64,000 bases of DNA from positions 34,541 through 98,540 of the forward strand of contig NZ_JAGPXL010000024.1 of assembly GCF_018070565.1 (NCBI RefSeq), given 5' to 3'. Positions 18,047-26,469 of the stretch are shown here, one piece after another (within the stretch, counting starts at the first letter, position 1; the number at the start of each line of letters is the position of its first letter). Under the pieces are notes generated by a model. The model saw only the letters and a program-made list of their open reading frames with translations. It did not search any database and was not told where the DNA came from. Origin of the DNA: Streptomyces sp. B93 (lineage in GTDB: Bacteria; Actinomycetota; Actinomycetes; Streptomycetales; Streptomycetaceae). The position numbers and the translations under genes are program-made.

Positions 18047-18370
18047 ATGGCCGAAGGACACACGATCACCATCGAGCAGGGCACGCAGCACGTCAGGGTC
18101 GTCCGGGACGGACAGGTGCTGGCCGACAGCCACCGCCCCCTGCTGCTGCGCGAGACCGGCTGTCCGGTCCGCTACTACATCCCCGCGCAGGACGTACGCC
18201 TGGACCTGCTGACGCCCTCCGACACCCACACCTACTGCCCCTTCAAGGGAACCGCCTCCTACTGGTCCCTGCCGGACGCCGCGGACCTCGTCTGGTCCTA
18301 CCCGGAGCCCAAGCCGGGCGTCGCCGAGATCAAGGACCACCTCTGCTTCTACGACGTCGACGTGTTGTGA
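18047..18370 (+). CDS. DUF427-domain protein, 107 aa
   Basis: Small single-domain protein matching DUF427: VRVVRDGQVLADS, the aromatic RYYIPAQDV, TYCPFKGTASYWS, and the terminal DHLCFYDVDVL are the usual conserved blocks. The function of the family is unknown. Start ATG at 18047 agrees with the family; no clear Shine-Dalgarno sequence is visible. It is transcribed divergently from the LOG-family gene with 50 nt between them and is followed 37 nt later by a hydrolase gene on the same strand. Confidence 0.88.
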   Translation: MAEGHTITIEQGTQHVRVVRDGQVLADSHRPLLLRETGCPVRYYIPAQDVRLDLLTPSDTHTYCPFKGTASYWSLPDAADLVWSYPEPKPGVAEIKDHLCFYDVDVL

Positions 18371-18407
18371 GTGATTGAGTTCCGTGCCGCGTGGCAGTCT
18401 CCACGGC

Positions 18408-19187
18408 ATGGACAAGCAGACCATCTCGCGCGACGGCACGCCGATCGCGTACGAACGCTCCGGGCACGGGCCCGCCGTGATCCTGGTCAGCGGTGCGATG
18501 TCGACGGGGGCCACGGTGGCACCGCTGGCCGGGGCCCTGTCGGACCGCTGCACCGTCCTGGCCTACGACCGCCGGGGTCGCGGCGCGAGCGGGGACACGG
18601 CGCCCTACGAGGTGGCCCGTGAGATCGAGGACCTGGCGGCACTGATCGAGGCCGCGGGCGGCGAGGCCGCGCTGTACGGCGTCTCGTCCGGCGGCGCGCT
18701 GGCCCTGCGCGCGGCGGCGAGCGGGCTGCCGGTCCGTCAGGTGGCGGTCTACGAGGTGCCGTTCGCCATGGACGACGCGGACGCGCGGGCACGCGCCGAG
18801 TACACCGAGGGTCTGACGGCGGCGCTCGCGGACGGACGGCGCGGCGACGCCGTCGAGCTGTTCCTGTCCCTCACCGGGCTCGCTCCCCAGCTGATCCAGG
18901 GCGCCCGCCGGTCCCCCATGTGGAGCGAGATGGAGGCCATCGCGCCGACCCTCGCCTACGACGACGAGGTGATGGGCGACGGCCGGGTACCGCGCGCCCT
19001 CCTCGCCTCGGTCGGCTGCCCGGTCCTCGCCCTCGCGGGCGGCGCGAGCGCGCAGTGGATGCGGCAGTCCGCGCAGGCGATCGCCGAGGCGGTGCCGGAC
19101 GGCACGTACCGCGCCCTGACGGACCAGAACCACATGGTGGAACCGGCGGTGCTGGCGCCGGTGCTGGCGGAGTTCCTCGCGGGCTGA
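18408..19187 (+). CDS. alpha/beta hydrolase, 259 aa
   Basis: Alpha/beta-hydrolase fold enzyme. The nucleophile elbow is GVSSG (near residue 90), the oxyanion region is VSGAMSTG, and the catalytic His is in DQNHMVEPAVL near the C-terminus; AYDRRGRGAS is the family strand-4 motif. ATG at 18408 (MDKQTISRDGTPIAY) fits the fold start. The frame is open to 18375, but the upstream part carries no sign of coding. Substrate unknown. It is convergent with mnmA, with 26 nt between the stops. Confidence 0.88.
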   Translation: MDKQTISRDGTPIAYERSGHGPAVILVSGAMSTGATVAPLAGALSDRCTVLAYDRRGRGASGDTAPYEVAREIEDLAALIEAAGGEAALYGVSSGGALALRAAASGLPVRQVAVYEVPFAMDDADARARAEYTEGLTAALADGRRGDAVELFLSLTGLAPQLIQGARRSPMWSEMEAIAPTLAYDDEVMGDGRVPRALLASVGCPVLALAGGASAQWMRQSAQAIAEAVPDGTYRALTDQNHMVEPAVLAPVLAEFLAG

Positions 19188-19213
19188 ACGCCCCGCGCGT
19201 CGCTCCGCCCGTG

Positions 19214-20344
19214 TCAGGCCACGTCCGCCGTCGCCCGCACCGTGGACGCGATCGTCGCCGAGCCGACCACGCGGGTGCCGTCGTACAGGACGATCGCCTG
19301 GCCGGGGGCGACACCGCGGACGGCCTCGGTGAAGGTGACCTCCAGGTGGCCGTCGACCAGTTCGGCGGTCACCGGGGTCTCGTCGCCGTGGGCGCGCAGC
19401 TGGGCGGTGTAGGTGCCGGGGCCGGAGGGGGCGGTGCCGCACCAGCGGGGCTTGACCGCGCGCAGGGCGGTGACGTCGAGGGCGTCGGCCGGACCGACCG
19501 TCACCGTGTTGGTGACCGGGGAGATGTCCAGGACGTAGCGGGGCTTGCCGTCGGGGGCGGGGGTGCCGATCCTGAGGCCCTTGCGCTGGCCGATGGTGTA
19601 GCCGTACGCGCCCTCGTGGGTGCCCAGCTTGTTGCCCGCCTCGTCGACGATGTCGCCCTCGGCGCGGCCCAGGCGACGGGCGAGGAAGCCCTGGGTGTCG
19701 CCGTCGGCGATGAAGCAGATGTCGTGCGAGTCGGGCTTCTTGGCGACCGCGAGGCCGCGGCGCTCGGCCTCCGCGCGGATCTCGTCCTTGGTCGTCACCG
19801 TGTCGCCGAGGGGGAACATCGCGTGGGCGAGCTGGCGGTCGTCCAGTACACCGAGGACGTACGACTGGTCCTTGGCCATGTCGGAGGCGCGGTGCAGCTC
19901 GCGCGTGCCGTCGTCCTTGACGATCACCTTGGCGTAGTGGCCGGTGCAGACGGCGTCGAAGCCCAGGGCGAGCGCCTTGTCCAGCAGCGCCGCGAACTTG
20001 ATCTTCTCGTTGCAGCGCAGGCACGGGTTCGGGGTGCGTCCGGCCTCGTACTCGGCGACGAAGTCCTCCACGACGTCCTCGCGGAAGCGGTCGGCGAGGT
20101 CCCAGACGTAGAACGGGATGCCGATGACGTCGGCGGCGCGGCGGGCGTCGCGCGAGTCCTCGATGGTGCAACAGCCCCGCGCGCCCGTGCGGAAAGATTG
20201 CGGGTTCGCGGAGAGCGCCAGATGGACGCCGGTCACGTCATGGCCCGCCTCGGCGGCGCGGGCGGCGGCGACGGCGGAGTCCACCCCGCCGGACATGGCG
20301 GCGAGGACGCGGAGGGGACGGGAGCGCTGCGGGGTGTCAGTCAT
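19214..20344 (-). CDS. mnmA: tRNA-specific 2-thiouridylase
   Basis: Makes 2-thiouridine at the wobble position of Glu, Gln and Lys tRNAs, taking sulfur from a cysteine desulfurase. The ATP-pyrophosphatase P-loop MSGGVDSAV is at 17-25. Catalytic cysteines are present: Cys108 within NPCLRCN and Cys210 in HDICFIADG. Length 376 aa is normal. ATG at 20344. A cysteine desulfurase gene lies 750 bp away on the same strand, separated by an oppositely oriented amidase, a sensible functional partner (Cys-derived sulfur). Confidence 0.96.
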   Translation of the reverse strand: MTDTPQRSRPLRVLAAMSGGVDSAVAAARAAEAGHDVTGVHLALSANPQSFRTGARGCCTIEDSRDARRAADVIGIPFYVWDLADRFREDVVEDFVAEYEAGRTPNPCLRCNEKIKFAALLDKALALGFDAVCTGHYAKVIVKDDGTRELHRASDMAKDQSYVLGVLDDRQLAHAMFPLGDTVTTKDEIRAEAERRGLAVAKKPDSHDICFIADGDTQGFLARRLGRAEGDIVDEAGNKLGTHEGAYGYTIGQRKGLRIGTPAPDGKPRYVLDISPVTNTVTVGPADALDVTALRAVKPRWCGTAPSGPGTYTAQLRAHGDETPVTAELVDGHLEVTFTEAVRGVAPGQAIVLYDGTRVVGSATIASTVRATADVA

Positions 20345-20404
20345 AACGCATCCAGGGTACGGGGGCCGGGGAACCGAAGCCCGCGAGTATCCGTTGTGGA
20401 TCAC

Positions 20405-21076
20405 ATGGGGCAGACGGAGGGCGGCTCGCAACGCCGCATCGGGCGGCGCTCGCTGATCGTCGGCGGCGCGGCGGCAGCCGGGCTCGGCACCGCCGGGGTG
20501 CTGGCGCGGGACGAGCTGGCGCGGCTGTGGTGGCGGGTTCCCGGGGTGGAGAAGCCGCGGGTCGAGGGCGCCGTCGACTACCGGGGAGCGCGCTGGGTGG
20601 CGGCCTCGTCGGCCAACTGGCGGCGCGCGGACCGCCCCGACGACTACTCCATCGACATGGTGATCGTCCATGTCACACAGGGCAGCTTCGACAGCGCGGT
20701 CCAGGTCTTCCAGGACCCGGGCCACGGGGCCGCGTCCCACTACGTAGTCCGGGACGACGGGCACATCACGCAGATGATCCGCGAGCTGGACGTGGCGTAC
20801 CACGCGGGCAACCGCGACTACAACGAACGGAGCGTCGGCATCGAGCACGCCGGTTTCGTCGACCGGCCCGAGGACTTCACGGACGCGATGTACGCCGCCT
20901 CCGCCCGTCTGACCGCGGGGATATGCCGCCGTTACGGCATACCCGTCGACCGCGAGCACATCATCGGCCACGTCGAGGTGCCGGGCACGGACCACACCGA
21001 TCCCGGGCCGCACTGGGACTGGGACCGGTATCTGCGCCTGGTGCGACGGGCGTCCACGGCGCCTACGCCGACCTAG
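20405..21076 (+). CDS. secreted N-acetylmuramoyl-L-alanine amidase (amidase_2), Tat-type signal, 223 aa
   Basis: Peptidoglycan amidase with the zinc amidase_2 fold: VIVHVTQGSFDSAVQVF (zinc His), AASHYVV, AYHAGN, RSVGIEHAGF (Glu/His) and IIGHVEVPGTDHTDPGPHWDWDRY (zinc His, Lys/His). The N-terminus has a twin-arginine motif (RRSLIV) followed by an alanine/glycine-rich hydrophobic segment, so export by Tat is likely, possibly with the segment retained as an anchor. ATG at 20405 is preceded by weak signals; a GTG at 20396 in the same frame is possible. It faces the cysteine desulfurase gene convergently, 17 nt apart. Confidence 0.88.
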   Translation: MGQTEGGSQRRIGRRSLIVGGAAAAGLGTAGVLARDELARLWWRVPGVEKPRVEGAVDYRGARWVAASSANWRRADRPDDYSIDMVIVHVTQGSFDSAVQVFQDPGHGAASHYVVRDDGHITQMIRELDVAYHAGNRDYNERSVGIEHAGFVDRPEDFTDAMYAASARLTAGICRRYGIPVDREHIIGHVEVPGTDHTDPGPHWDWDRYLRLVRRASTAPTPT

Positions 21077-21093
21077 CGCCTAGCGCCAAGCGC

Positions 21094-22263
21094 TCAAGTC
21101 AGGCCTGCCGCGCGGGCGCGGTCCACCGCCGGGCCGATGGCCTTCGCCACGGCCTCGACATCGGCCTCGGTGGAGGTGTGGCCGAGGGAGAAGCGCAGGG
21201 TGCCGCGGGCCAGGTCCGGGTCGGTGCCCGTGGCGAGCAGGACATGGCTGGGCTGGGCGACGCCCGCGGTGCAGGCGGAGCCCGTGGAGCACTCGATGCC
21301 CTGCGCGTCCAGCAGGAGCAGCAGCGAGTCGCCCTCGCAGCCGGGGAAGGTGAAGTGGGCGTTGGCCGGGAGCCTGCCGCCGGGTGCCGGGTCGCCGCCG
21401 AGGATCGCGTCCGGTACGGCCTCGCGGACCGCGTCGACCAGCGCGTCCCGCAGGGCGCCGATCTCCCGGGCGAACCACTCGCGCTGCTCGGCGGCGAGCC
21501 GGCCGGCGACGGCGAAGGAGGCGATGGCGGGGACGTCCAGGGTGCCGGAGCGGACATGGCGCTCCTGCCCACCGCCGTGCAGCACGGGTACGGGGGTGTG
21601 CTCACGGCCGAGGAGCAGCGCGCCGATGCCGTACGGGCCGCCGATCTTGTGGCCCGAGACGGTCATCGCGGCGAGGCCGGAGGCGGCGAAGTCGACCGGG
21701 ACCTGGCCGAAGGCCTGGACGGCGTCGGCGTGCAGGGGGATGCCGAACTCGGCGGCGACGGCGGCGAGTTCGGCGACGGGGAAGAGGGTGCCGATCTCGT
21801 TGTTCGCCCACATCACCGTGGCGAGGGCGACATCGTCGGGGTCGCGGGCGACGGCCTCGCGCAGGGCGTCGGGGTGCACCCGGCCGTACTTGTCGACCGG
21901 GAGGTACTCGACGGTGGCGCCCTCGTGCTCGCCGAGCCAGTGGACGGCGTCCAGGACGGCGTGGTGCTCGACGGGACTGGCGAGGACGCGGGTGCGGGCC
22001 GGGTCGGCGTCGCGGCGGGACCAGTACAGGCCCTTCACGGCGAGGTTGTCGGCCTCGGTGCCGCCGGAGGTGAAGACGACCTCGCTGGGGCGGGCGCCGA
22101 GCGCGTCCGCGAGGGTCTCACGGGCTTCCTCGACGGTGCGGCGGGCGGCCCGGCCGGATGCGTGGAGGGAGGAGGCGTTGCCCGTCCGGGTGAGGTGGGC
22201 GGTCAGTGCCTCTGCCGCCTCCGGGAGCATGGGGGTGGTCGCGGCGTGGTCGAGGTATGCCAT
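21094..22263 (-). CDS. cysteine desulfurase (NifS/IscS class), 389 aa
   Basis: PLP-dependent enzyme that removes sulfur from cysteine. The Schiff-base lysine is Lys206 in SGHKIGGP, and the persulfide-carrying cysteine is Cys331 in STGSACTAG (the usual SSGSACTS motif). YLDHAATTP and TSGGTEADNLAVK are intact. Length is typical. The ATG at 22263 is well placed. Likely sulfur donor for MnmA close by, though it may also serve Fe-S assembly; no isc or suf genes are present in the window. Confidence 0.95.
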   Translation of the reverse strand: MAYLDHAATTPMLPEAAEALTAHLTRTGNASSLHASGRAARRTVEEARETLADALGARPSEVVFTSGGTEADNLAVKGLYWSRRDADPARTRVLASPVEHHAVLDAVHWLGEHEGATVEYLPVDKYGRVHPDALREAVARDPDDVALATVMWANNEIGTLFPVAELAAVAAEFGIPLHADAVQAFGQVPVDFAASGLAAMTVSGHKIGGPYGIGALLLGREHTPVPVLHGGGQERHVRSGTLDVPAIASFAVAGRLAAEQREWFAREIGALRDALVDAVREAVPDAILGGDPAPGGRLPANAHFTFPGCEGDSLLLLLDAQGIECSTGSACTAGVAQPSHVLLATGTDPDLARGTLRFSLGHTSTEADVEAVAKAIGPAVDRARAAGLT

Positions 22264-22348
22264 GGTGCCGCCGATTCTACGGCGGTCCCCATGCCGACCT
22301 GGAGTGCGCCTTACCTGGGCGACCGCCCCCAGCGGGAGCAGGGGTCGG

Positions 22349-22615
22349 TCAGAAGCTCCAGGAGATCGTGTTGTCCGCCTGCATGAAGGCGGCCAGGACC
22401 AGCAGGTCCGCGACCCCCAGGCCCAGGCCCAGGTACGCCCGTGCCGGGCGGCTCGTTCCGCGCCACAGGGCGACCGCTGCCAGGGCGATGGCGACGGGGC
22501 CCAGGAAGACGTTGAGGACGAGCAGGCCGAGCAGGCCGAGGATGAAGGACGCGACGGCCATGCCGTCGGGGTCGCGCTTGCCGGTGTGGCTCGTGGCCGG
22601 TGCGGTCAGTTGCAT
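22349..22615 (-). CDS. DUF4190-type small membrane protein, 88 aa
   Basis: Two-helix membrane protein: KRDPDGMAVASFILGLLGLLV then a second hydrophobic block around GPVAIALAAVALWRG and GLGLGVADLLVLAA. This layout is the usual one for DUF4190 proteins, which in actinobacteria accompany diverse envelope proteins; function unknown. The ATG at 22615 has GGGAG 8 nt upstream. Its start is 5 nt after the stop of the 57-aa gene, so the two form one operon that points away from tetR. Confidence 0.8.
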   Translation of the reverse strand: MQLTAPATSHTGKRDPDGMAVASFILGLLGLLVLNVFLGPVAIALAAVALWRGTSRPARAYLGLGLGVADLLVLAAFMQADNTISWSF

Positions 22616-22620
22616 GGTGG

Positions 22621-22794
22621 TCAGCTCCCGGTGGTCGGGGTGCGGTGCCTGCGGCCGTGGCGCTCGCGGAGGGCGAAGAGGCCCAGCCAGACGGCGATGG
22701 CGGCGCCCACGGCGACGGAGAAGGTCAGCGGTGCGTGGGCGACGGTGCCCAGCACGACGCCGAGGAGCAGAAGTGCGGCGACGAGAAACAACAT
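22621..22794 (-). CDS. short single-pass membrane protein, 57 aa
   Basis: Begins MLFLVAALLLLGVVLG, continues with a second hydrophobic part (FSVAVGAAIAVWLGLFAL) and ends in a basic tail RERHGRRHRTPTTGS, giving a positive-inside C-terminus. Only 57 codons, so easily missed in ORF tables. The ATG at 22794 is preceded by GGGGGA at 8 nt. Adjacent to the DUF4190 gene (5 nt) and divergent from tetR, it is probably the first gene of a two-gene operon controlled by that regulator. Confidence 0.7.
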   Translation of the reverse strand: MLFLVAALLLLGVVLGTVAHAPLTFSVAVGAAIAVWLGLFALRERHGRRHRTPTTGS

Positions 22795-22842
22795 GGAGCC
22801 AATCCCCCAGGTCTCCAGTGGTCTTCAGTGGTCTTCAGTTGG

Positions 22843-22929
22843 GTGAACGACTGTAGTTACATCTGTTCACTGACTTCCCAGTCTAACTCGCGCGATGCCT
22901 TCTCAATTCCGGAGAACAGTTGTTAACTG
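22843..22929. promoter_or_regulatory. candidate TetR operators in the divergent promoter region
   Basis: Two inverted repeats lie between the small-membrane-protein operon and tetR. GTGAAC (22843-22848) pairs with GTTCAC (22865-22870), and CAGTT-GTT-AACTG (22917-22929) is a 13-nt palindrome that ends 6 nt before the tetR ATG. The second contains TTAACT, a plausible -10 for a leaderless tetR transcript, so autoregulation is likely. The direct repeat CAGTGGTCTT (22816-22825 and 22826-22835) is nearby. Confidence 0.5.
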
Positions 22930-22935
22930 CATGGC

Positions 22936-23562
22936 ATGAGTCACACCCTCGGTATCCGGCAGGCCCAGAAGCGGAAGACCCGGCAGGCACTCCTCGACGC
23001 GGCGCTGGAGCTGCTGGAGGAGCAGAGCCTGAGCAGTCTGGGGCTCCGCGAGGTCACCCGGGCCGTGGGTGTCGCGCCGACCGCCTTCTACCGGCACTTC
23101 CGCTCCATCGCCGACCTGGGTGTGGCACTGGTCGAGGAGGCGCTGGACAGCCTGCACGCCACGATCCGCACGATCGTGTCCTCGGCCGGTGACAGCGACG
23201 AACGCATAGTGCGCGCCGTCGGGTTGATCGGCGCGTATGTGGCGGCGCATCCCGCCCACGTCCGTTTCATCGCCCGTGAGCAGCACGGCGGGGTCCAGCC
23301 GGTGCGGCAGGCCATCAGCGGTCAGCTCGCCCTGTTCACCGAGGAGGTGCGGGCGGTGCTGGCGCGGGACCCGGAGGCCCGGGGCTGGAGCGACGACGAC
23401 CTGACGATGCTCGCGGGGCTCTACGTCGACCAGATGCTGGTCACGGCCTCGCAGTTCCTGGAGTCCCTGGACACCCCGGAGAGCGAGCGGCGGCGGGTCG
23501 CCCACCTCGCGACCCGCCGCCTACGGCTCATCAGCATCGGCCGTGTCCACTGGCTGGACTAG
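22936..23562 (+). CDS. TetR-family transcriptional regulator, 208 aa
   Basis: DNA-binding repressor. The HTH is typical: RQALLDAALELLEEQSLSSLGLREVTRAVGVAPTAFYRHFRS (split across residues 15-57). The C-terminal domain holds a long helical ligand region with HPAHVRFIAREQHGG and YVDQMLVTASQFLES. The fold and wording resemble fatty-acid-desaturation regulators of the FabR/DesT kind, but this is only a resemblance. ATG at 22936. It is divergent from two small membrane proteins and convergent (9 nt apart) with a thioesterase gene. Confidence 0.9.
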   Translation: MSHTLGIRQAQKRKTRQALLDAALELLEEQSLSSLGLREVTRAVGVAPTAFYRHFRSIADLGVALVEEALDSLHATIRTIVSSAGDSDERIVRAVGLIGAYVAAHPAHVRFIAREQHGGVQPVRQAISGQLALFTEEVRAVLARDPEARGWSDDDLTMLAGLYVDQMLVTASQFLESLDTPESERRRVAHLATRRLRLISIGRVHWLD

Positions 23563-23571
23563 GGCCGCCCC

Positions 23572-24417
23572 TCAGGCCAGCCGCACCCGCGCCAGCTGCC
23601 TCGACTGCGCCACCAGCCGGTCGGCGCTGTCCCAGACCTCCGCGTCCTCCTCCAGGAAGCCGCCCGCGAGGTTGCGGGTGGTGATGGCGACGCGCAGCGG
23701 GCCTGGGGCCGGGCGGCAGCGGATGTGCACGGTCAGTTCGACCGTGGGGACCCAGCCGGTGAGGCCGAGTTCGAAGGCGGTGGGCGGCAGCGCGTCGACG
23801 GCGAGGAGGAGCGAGAGGGGGTCGGCGTCGCGGCCGTCGGCGAGGCCGAACCACGCCCGCATCTCCCCCTTGCCGGAGGGCGCGCCGAGCGCCCAGCCGA
23901 GGGTGGCGGGGTCGAGCTTGAGCATCAGCCGGTCGGTGATGGCGGAGCTGCCGGGGACCGGGGCGGGGCCGTCCTGGGGGCCGAAGCACTGGTCCATCGG
24001 CGGGATCGCGGGCGGCTTCGCCGAGGTGCGGACGTCGTCCGGGAGGGCGCCCAGGTCGCCGTAGGAGGCGAGGACGCGGATGCGTTCGACCTCGGCGCCC
24101 TGCTCGTCGTACTGGAAGAGCGAGGCCTGGCCGGTGGAGAGGGTGCGGCCGGTGCGGACGGTCTCCGTGCGGACGACCGCCGGGCCGGGCTGGGAGGCGG
24201 TGAGGTAGTGCGCGGAGATGGTGAAGGGGTCCGGGTGCGGCAGGGCGTCCGCGAGGGCGCGGCCCAGGACGGCCAGCAGGTACCCGCCGTTGACGGCGTT
24301 GATGATGGTCCAGCCCGCGGACAGGTCGATGTCGTACACGCCGGGTTCGCGGCGGGTGACCGCGGTGTCACGGTCGAACTCGCTGCTGCCGAGGGTCGCC
24401 TGGGATGCCTGAGACAT
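23572..24417 (-). CDS. acyl-CoA thioesterase-family protein (TesB-like double hotdog), 281 aa
   Basis: Acyl-CoA thioesterase-like protein. The N-terminal hotdog has SAGWTIINAVNGGYLLAVLGRAL and the FTISAHYLTASQPGPAVVRTE strand; the second hotdog ends with TVELTVHIRCRPAPGPLRV and NLAGGFLEEDAEVWDSADRLVAQSRQLARV, which is the classic closing block of TesB-like proteins. ATG at 24417 (MSQASQATLG) was chosen over the MYGT start at 24432. The chain length preference is unknown. It lies immediately downstream of, and convergent with, tetR. Confidence 0.85.
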   Translation of the reverse strand: MSQASQATLGSSEFDRDTAVTRREPGVYDIDLSAGWTIINAVNGGYLLAVLGRALADALPHPDPFTISAHYLTASQPGPAVVRTETVRTGRTLSTGQASLFQYDEQGAEVERIRVLASYGDLGALPDDVRTSAKPPAIPPMDQCFGPQDGPAPVPGSSAITDRLMLKLDPATLGWALGAPSGKGEMRAWFGLADGRDADPLSLLLAVDALPPTAFELGLTGWVPTVELTVHIRCRPAPGPLRVAITTRNLAGGFLEEDAEVWDSADRLVAQSRQLARVRLA

Positions 24418-24442
24418 GGCGGTACCGTACAACAGACAATTA

Positions 24443-25135
24443 CTAAGCGGTAGCTTTGGGAGGGGCCGCCTGGTCCGGCGGCTCCTCCCGCACCGTCGAC
24501 CTGCGGTTCCACGCCCGGGGCGCCCGCCAGTGGAAACGCATCGCCAGCAGCCGCAGGACGAAGGCCACGACGGCGGCGAGTGCGCTGGTCAGCGGGTTGA
24601 GGACGTCGTAGCCGATGCACAGCGCGGTCAGCGCGGCTCCGACGATCGCGGGTACGGCGTACAGATCGCGGTCCCAGCGCAGCAGCGACGGCACCTCGTT
24701 GGCGAGGACGTCGCGCACGACGCCGCCGCCGACCGCGGTGACCAGGCCCAGGGCTGCGGAGGCGGTGAGGCCGAGCCCGTACTCGTAGGCCTTCGTGGTG
24801 CCCGCCACGCAGAACAGGCCGAGGCCCGCCGCGTCGAAGACGTTCACGCCGACCTGGATGCGCTCCACCTGCGGGTGCAGGAAGAAGACCAGGAGCGTGG
24901 CGAGCAGCGGGGTGAGGAAGTAGCCGAGATCGGTGAACGCCGCGGGGGGCACGGCACCGATGACCAGGTCCCGGAACAGCCCGCCGCCGAGCGCGGTGGC
25001 CTCGGCGAGGACGGCGATGCCGAACACGTCGAAGTTCTTGCGGACGGCCAGCAGCGCGCCGGAGATGGCGAAGACGAAGATGCCGATCAGGTCGAGCGTG
25101 TGCTGGACGGACGGGCTGAAGATTTGCTGGAACAC
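24443..25135 (-). CDS. TRIC/UPF0126-type trimeric cation channel family protein, 230 aa
   Basis: Seven-helix membrane protein built from a repeated unit. The duplicated family motif is present as GGGLFRD (near residue 50) and GGGVVRD (near residue 136), with GIFVFAISGALLAVRK at the N-terminus. Bacterial relatives form monovalent cation channels, formerly annotated as glycine transporters (UPF0126). The last 25 residues are charged, cytoplasmic in appearance. ATG at 25135. The gene stands alone between the thioesterase and the oligopeptide ABC operon. Confidence 0.9.
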   Translation of the reverse strand: MFQQIFSPSVQHTLDLIGIFVFAISGALLAVRKNFDVFGIAVLAEATALGGGLFRDLVIGAVPPAAFTDLGYFLTPLLATLLVFFLHPQVERIQVGVNVFDAAGLGLFCVAGTTKAYEYGLGLTASAALGLVTAVGGGVVRDVLANEVPSLLRWDRDLYAVPAIVGAALTALCIGYDVLNPLTSALAAVVAFVLRLLAMRFHWRAPRAWNRRSTVREEPPDQAAPPKATA

Positions 25136-25156
25136 CCGAACATTCTGACGCGCCGA

Positions 25157-25191
25157 GGGGTGTGCACCTTACGAAGCAAGGCGCACACCCC
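25157..25191 (-). terminator. terminator of the oligopeptide ABC operon
   Basis: A 14-position stem with one mismatch (25157-25170 with 25178-25191) and 7-nt loop, beginning 13 nt after the stop of the minus-strand ATP-binding gene at 25204. It ends the five-gene importer transcript before the TRIC gene promoter. Confidence 0.7.
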
Positions 25192-25203
25192 TTGAAGACA
25201 CCG

Positions 25204-26469
25204 TTACGCGGGCTTCTCGGCCTTCTCAGCCTTCTCGGTCTCTTCGACCTTCTCGACCTTCTCGACCTTCTCGGTCTCTTCGACCTTCTCGGCCTTCGCG
25301 GGCTTCTCGTCGGCCTCGGACGCCGTCGGCTCCTCCGCGGCCTTGTCGGCGTCCTCAACCGCCGTCGGCTCCTCCGCGGCCTTCTCCGCCTCGGGCGCCT
25401 CCGACTGCGCCGGAACCTCGGCGTCCGCGATCTCCTCACGCGCCGCCGGGACCACGTCGCCCATCGTCCGCGTCAGCGTCCCGGCCGCGATCTCGGCGGC
25501 GTAGTGGCACGCCACCCGGTGCCCGCCGCCGACGTCGGTCAGCTGGGGCCGCTCGGTCGTGCACAGCGTCTCCTGCACCCACGGGCAGCGGGTGTGGAAG
25601 CGGCACCCGGTGGGCGGGTTGGCGGGCGAGGGCAGGTCGCCGGTGAGCAGGATGCGCTCGCGCCGGTCCTCGACCTCGGGGTCGGGCACCGGCACCGCGG
25701 ACATCAGGGCCTTGGTGTAGGGGTGCCTCGGCTCCGCGTACAGCGCGTCGCTCGGGGCCTCCTCCACCAGGGCGCCCAGGTACATCACGCCGATCACGTC
25801 GGAGATGTGCCGGACCACGGCCAGGTCGTGGGCGATGACGACGTACGTCAGGCCCAGTTCCTCCTGGAGTTCCTCGAGGAGGTTGATCACCTGCGCCTGG
25901 ATGGAGACGTCCAGCGCCGAGACGGGCTCGTCGCAGATGATGACGTCGGGCTCCAGGACCAGCGCGCGGGCGATGCCGATGCGCTGGCGCTGGCCGCCGG
26001 AGAACTCGTGCGGGTAGCGGGAGAGCGCGTTGGCGGGCAGGCCGACCTTGGCGAGGATGGCCTTGATCTTCTCCCGGCGCTCCTCCTGGCTGGCGCCGAT
26101 GCCGTGGGCGAGCATGCCCTCGGTGAGGATCGACTCGATGTTCTGCCGGGGGTTGAGCGAGCCCAGCGGGTCCTGGAAGACCATCTGGAGGCGGCGCCGG
26201 AAGCGGCGCATCTCCTCGTCGGGCAGCTTCGCCAGGTCGGTGCCGTCGAGCACGACCTCGCCCTCGGTGATGTCCACCAGCCGCAGCACGGCCCGCCCGA
26301 GGGTGGTCTTGCCGCAGCCCGACTCGCCGACCAGTCCGTACGTCTGGCCCGCCTCCACCTTGAGGGAGACACCGTCGACCGCGTGGACGTGGCCGACGAC
26401 ACGGTCGAAGAGGACGCCCCTCTTCACCGGGAAGTGGACCTTCACGCCGTCCAGTTCGAGCAGGCTCAT
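25204..26469 (-). CDS. oligopeptide/dipeptide ABC transporter ATPase (DppF/OppF class) with long charged C-terminal tail, 421 aa
   Basis: Second ATPase of the importer. Walker A GESGCGKTT is at about residue 49, signature FSGGQRQRIGIAR, Walker B DVIICDEPVSALD, and the C-terminal oligo-ATPase zinc/cluster region HPYTKALMSAVPVPDPEVEDR and CRFHTRCPWVQ. The first 325 residues are normal for the family. Residues about 335-421 form an extra tail of Lys/Glu/Ala/Pro repeats (KVEKVEETEKAEKAEK type) not seen in standard OppF. ATG at 26469 overlaps the DppD-like stop as ATGA. Tail function unknown; it may be a disordered linker or coiled coil. Confidence 0.93.
   Translation of the reverse strand: MSLLELDGVKVHFPVKRGVLFDRVVGHVHAVDGVSLKVEAGQTYGLVGESGCGKTTLGRAVLRLVDITEGEVVLDGTDLAKLPDEEMRRFRRRLQMVFQDPLGSLNPRQNIESILTEGMLAHGIGASQEERREKIKAILAKVGLPANALSRYPHEFSGGQRQRIGIARALVLEPDVIICDEPVSALDVSIQAQVINLLEELQEELGLTYVVIAHDLAVVRHISDVIGVMYLGALVEEAPSDALYAEPRHPYTKALMSAVPVPDPEVEDRRERILLTGDLPSPANPPTGCRFHTRCPWVQETLCTTERPQLTDVGGGHRVACHYAAEIAAGTLTRTMGDVVPAAREEIADAEVPAQSEAPEAEKAAEEPTAVEDADKAAEEPTASEADEKPAKAEKVEETEKVEKVEKVEETEKAEKAEKPA
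25209..25400 (-). repeat. in-frame repeats encoding the tail of the DppF-like protein
   Basis: Two repeat types lie inside the 3' end of the ATPase gene. A 23-bp unit (gccgtcggctcctccgcggc plus ctt) occurs at 25322-25344 and 25361-25383, giving the EEPTA repeat; 9-nt units of the CTTCTCGAC type are tandemly reiterated at 25209-25308, with CTTCTCGGTCTCTTCGACC seen twice. All keep the reading frame, so this is a coding, slippage-prone tract. Confidence 0.85.
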
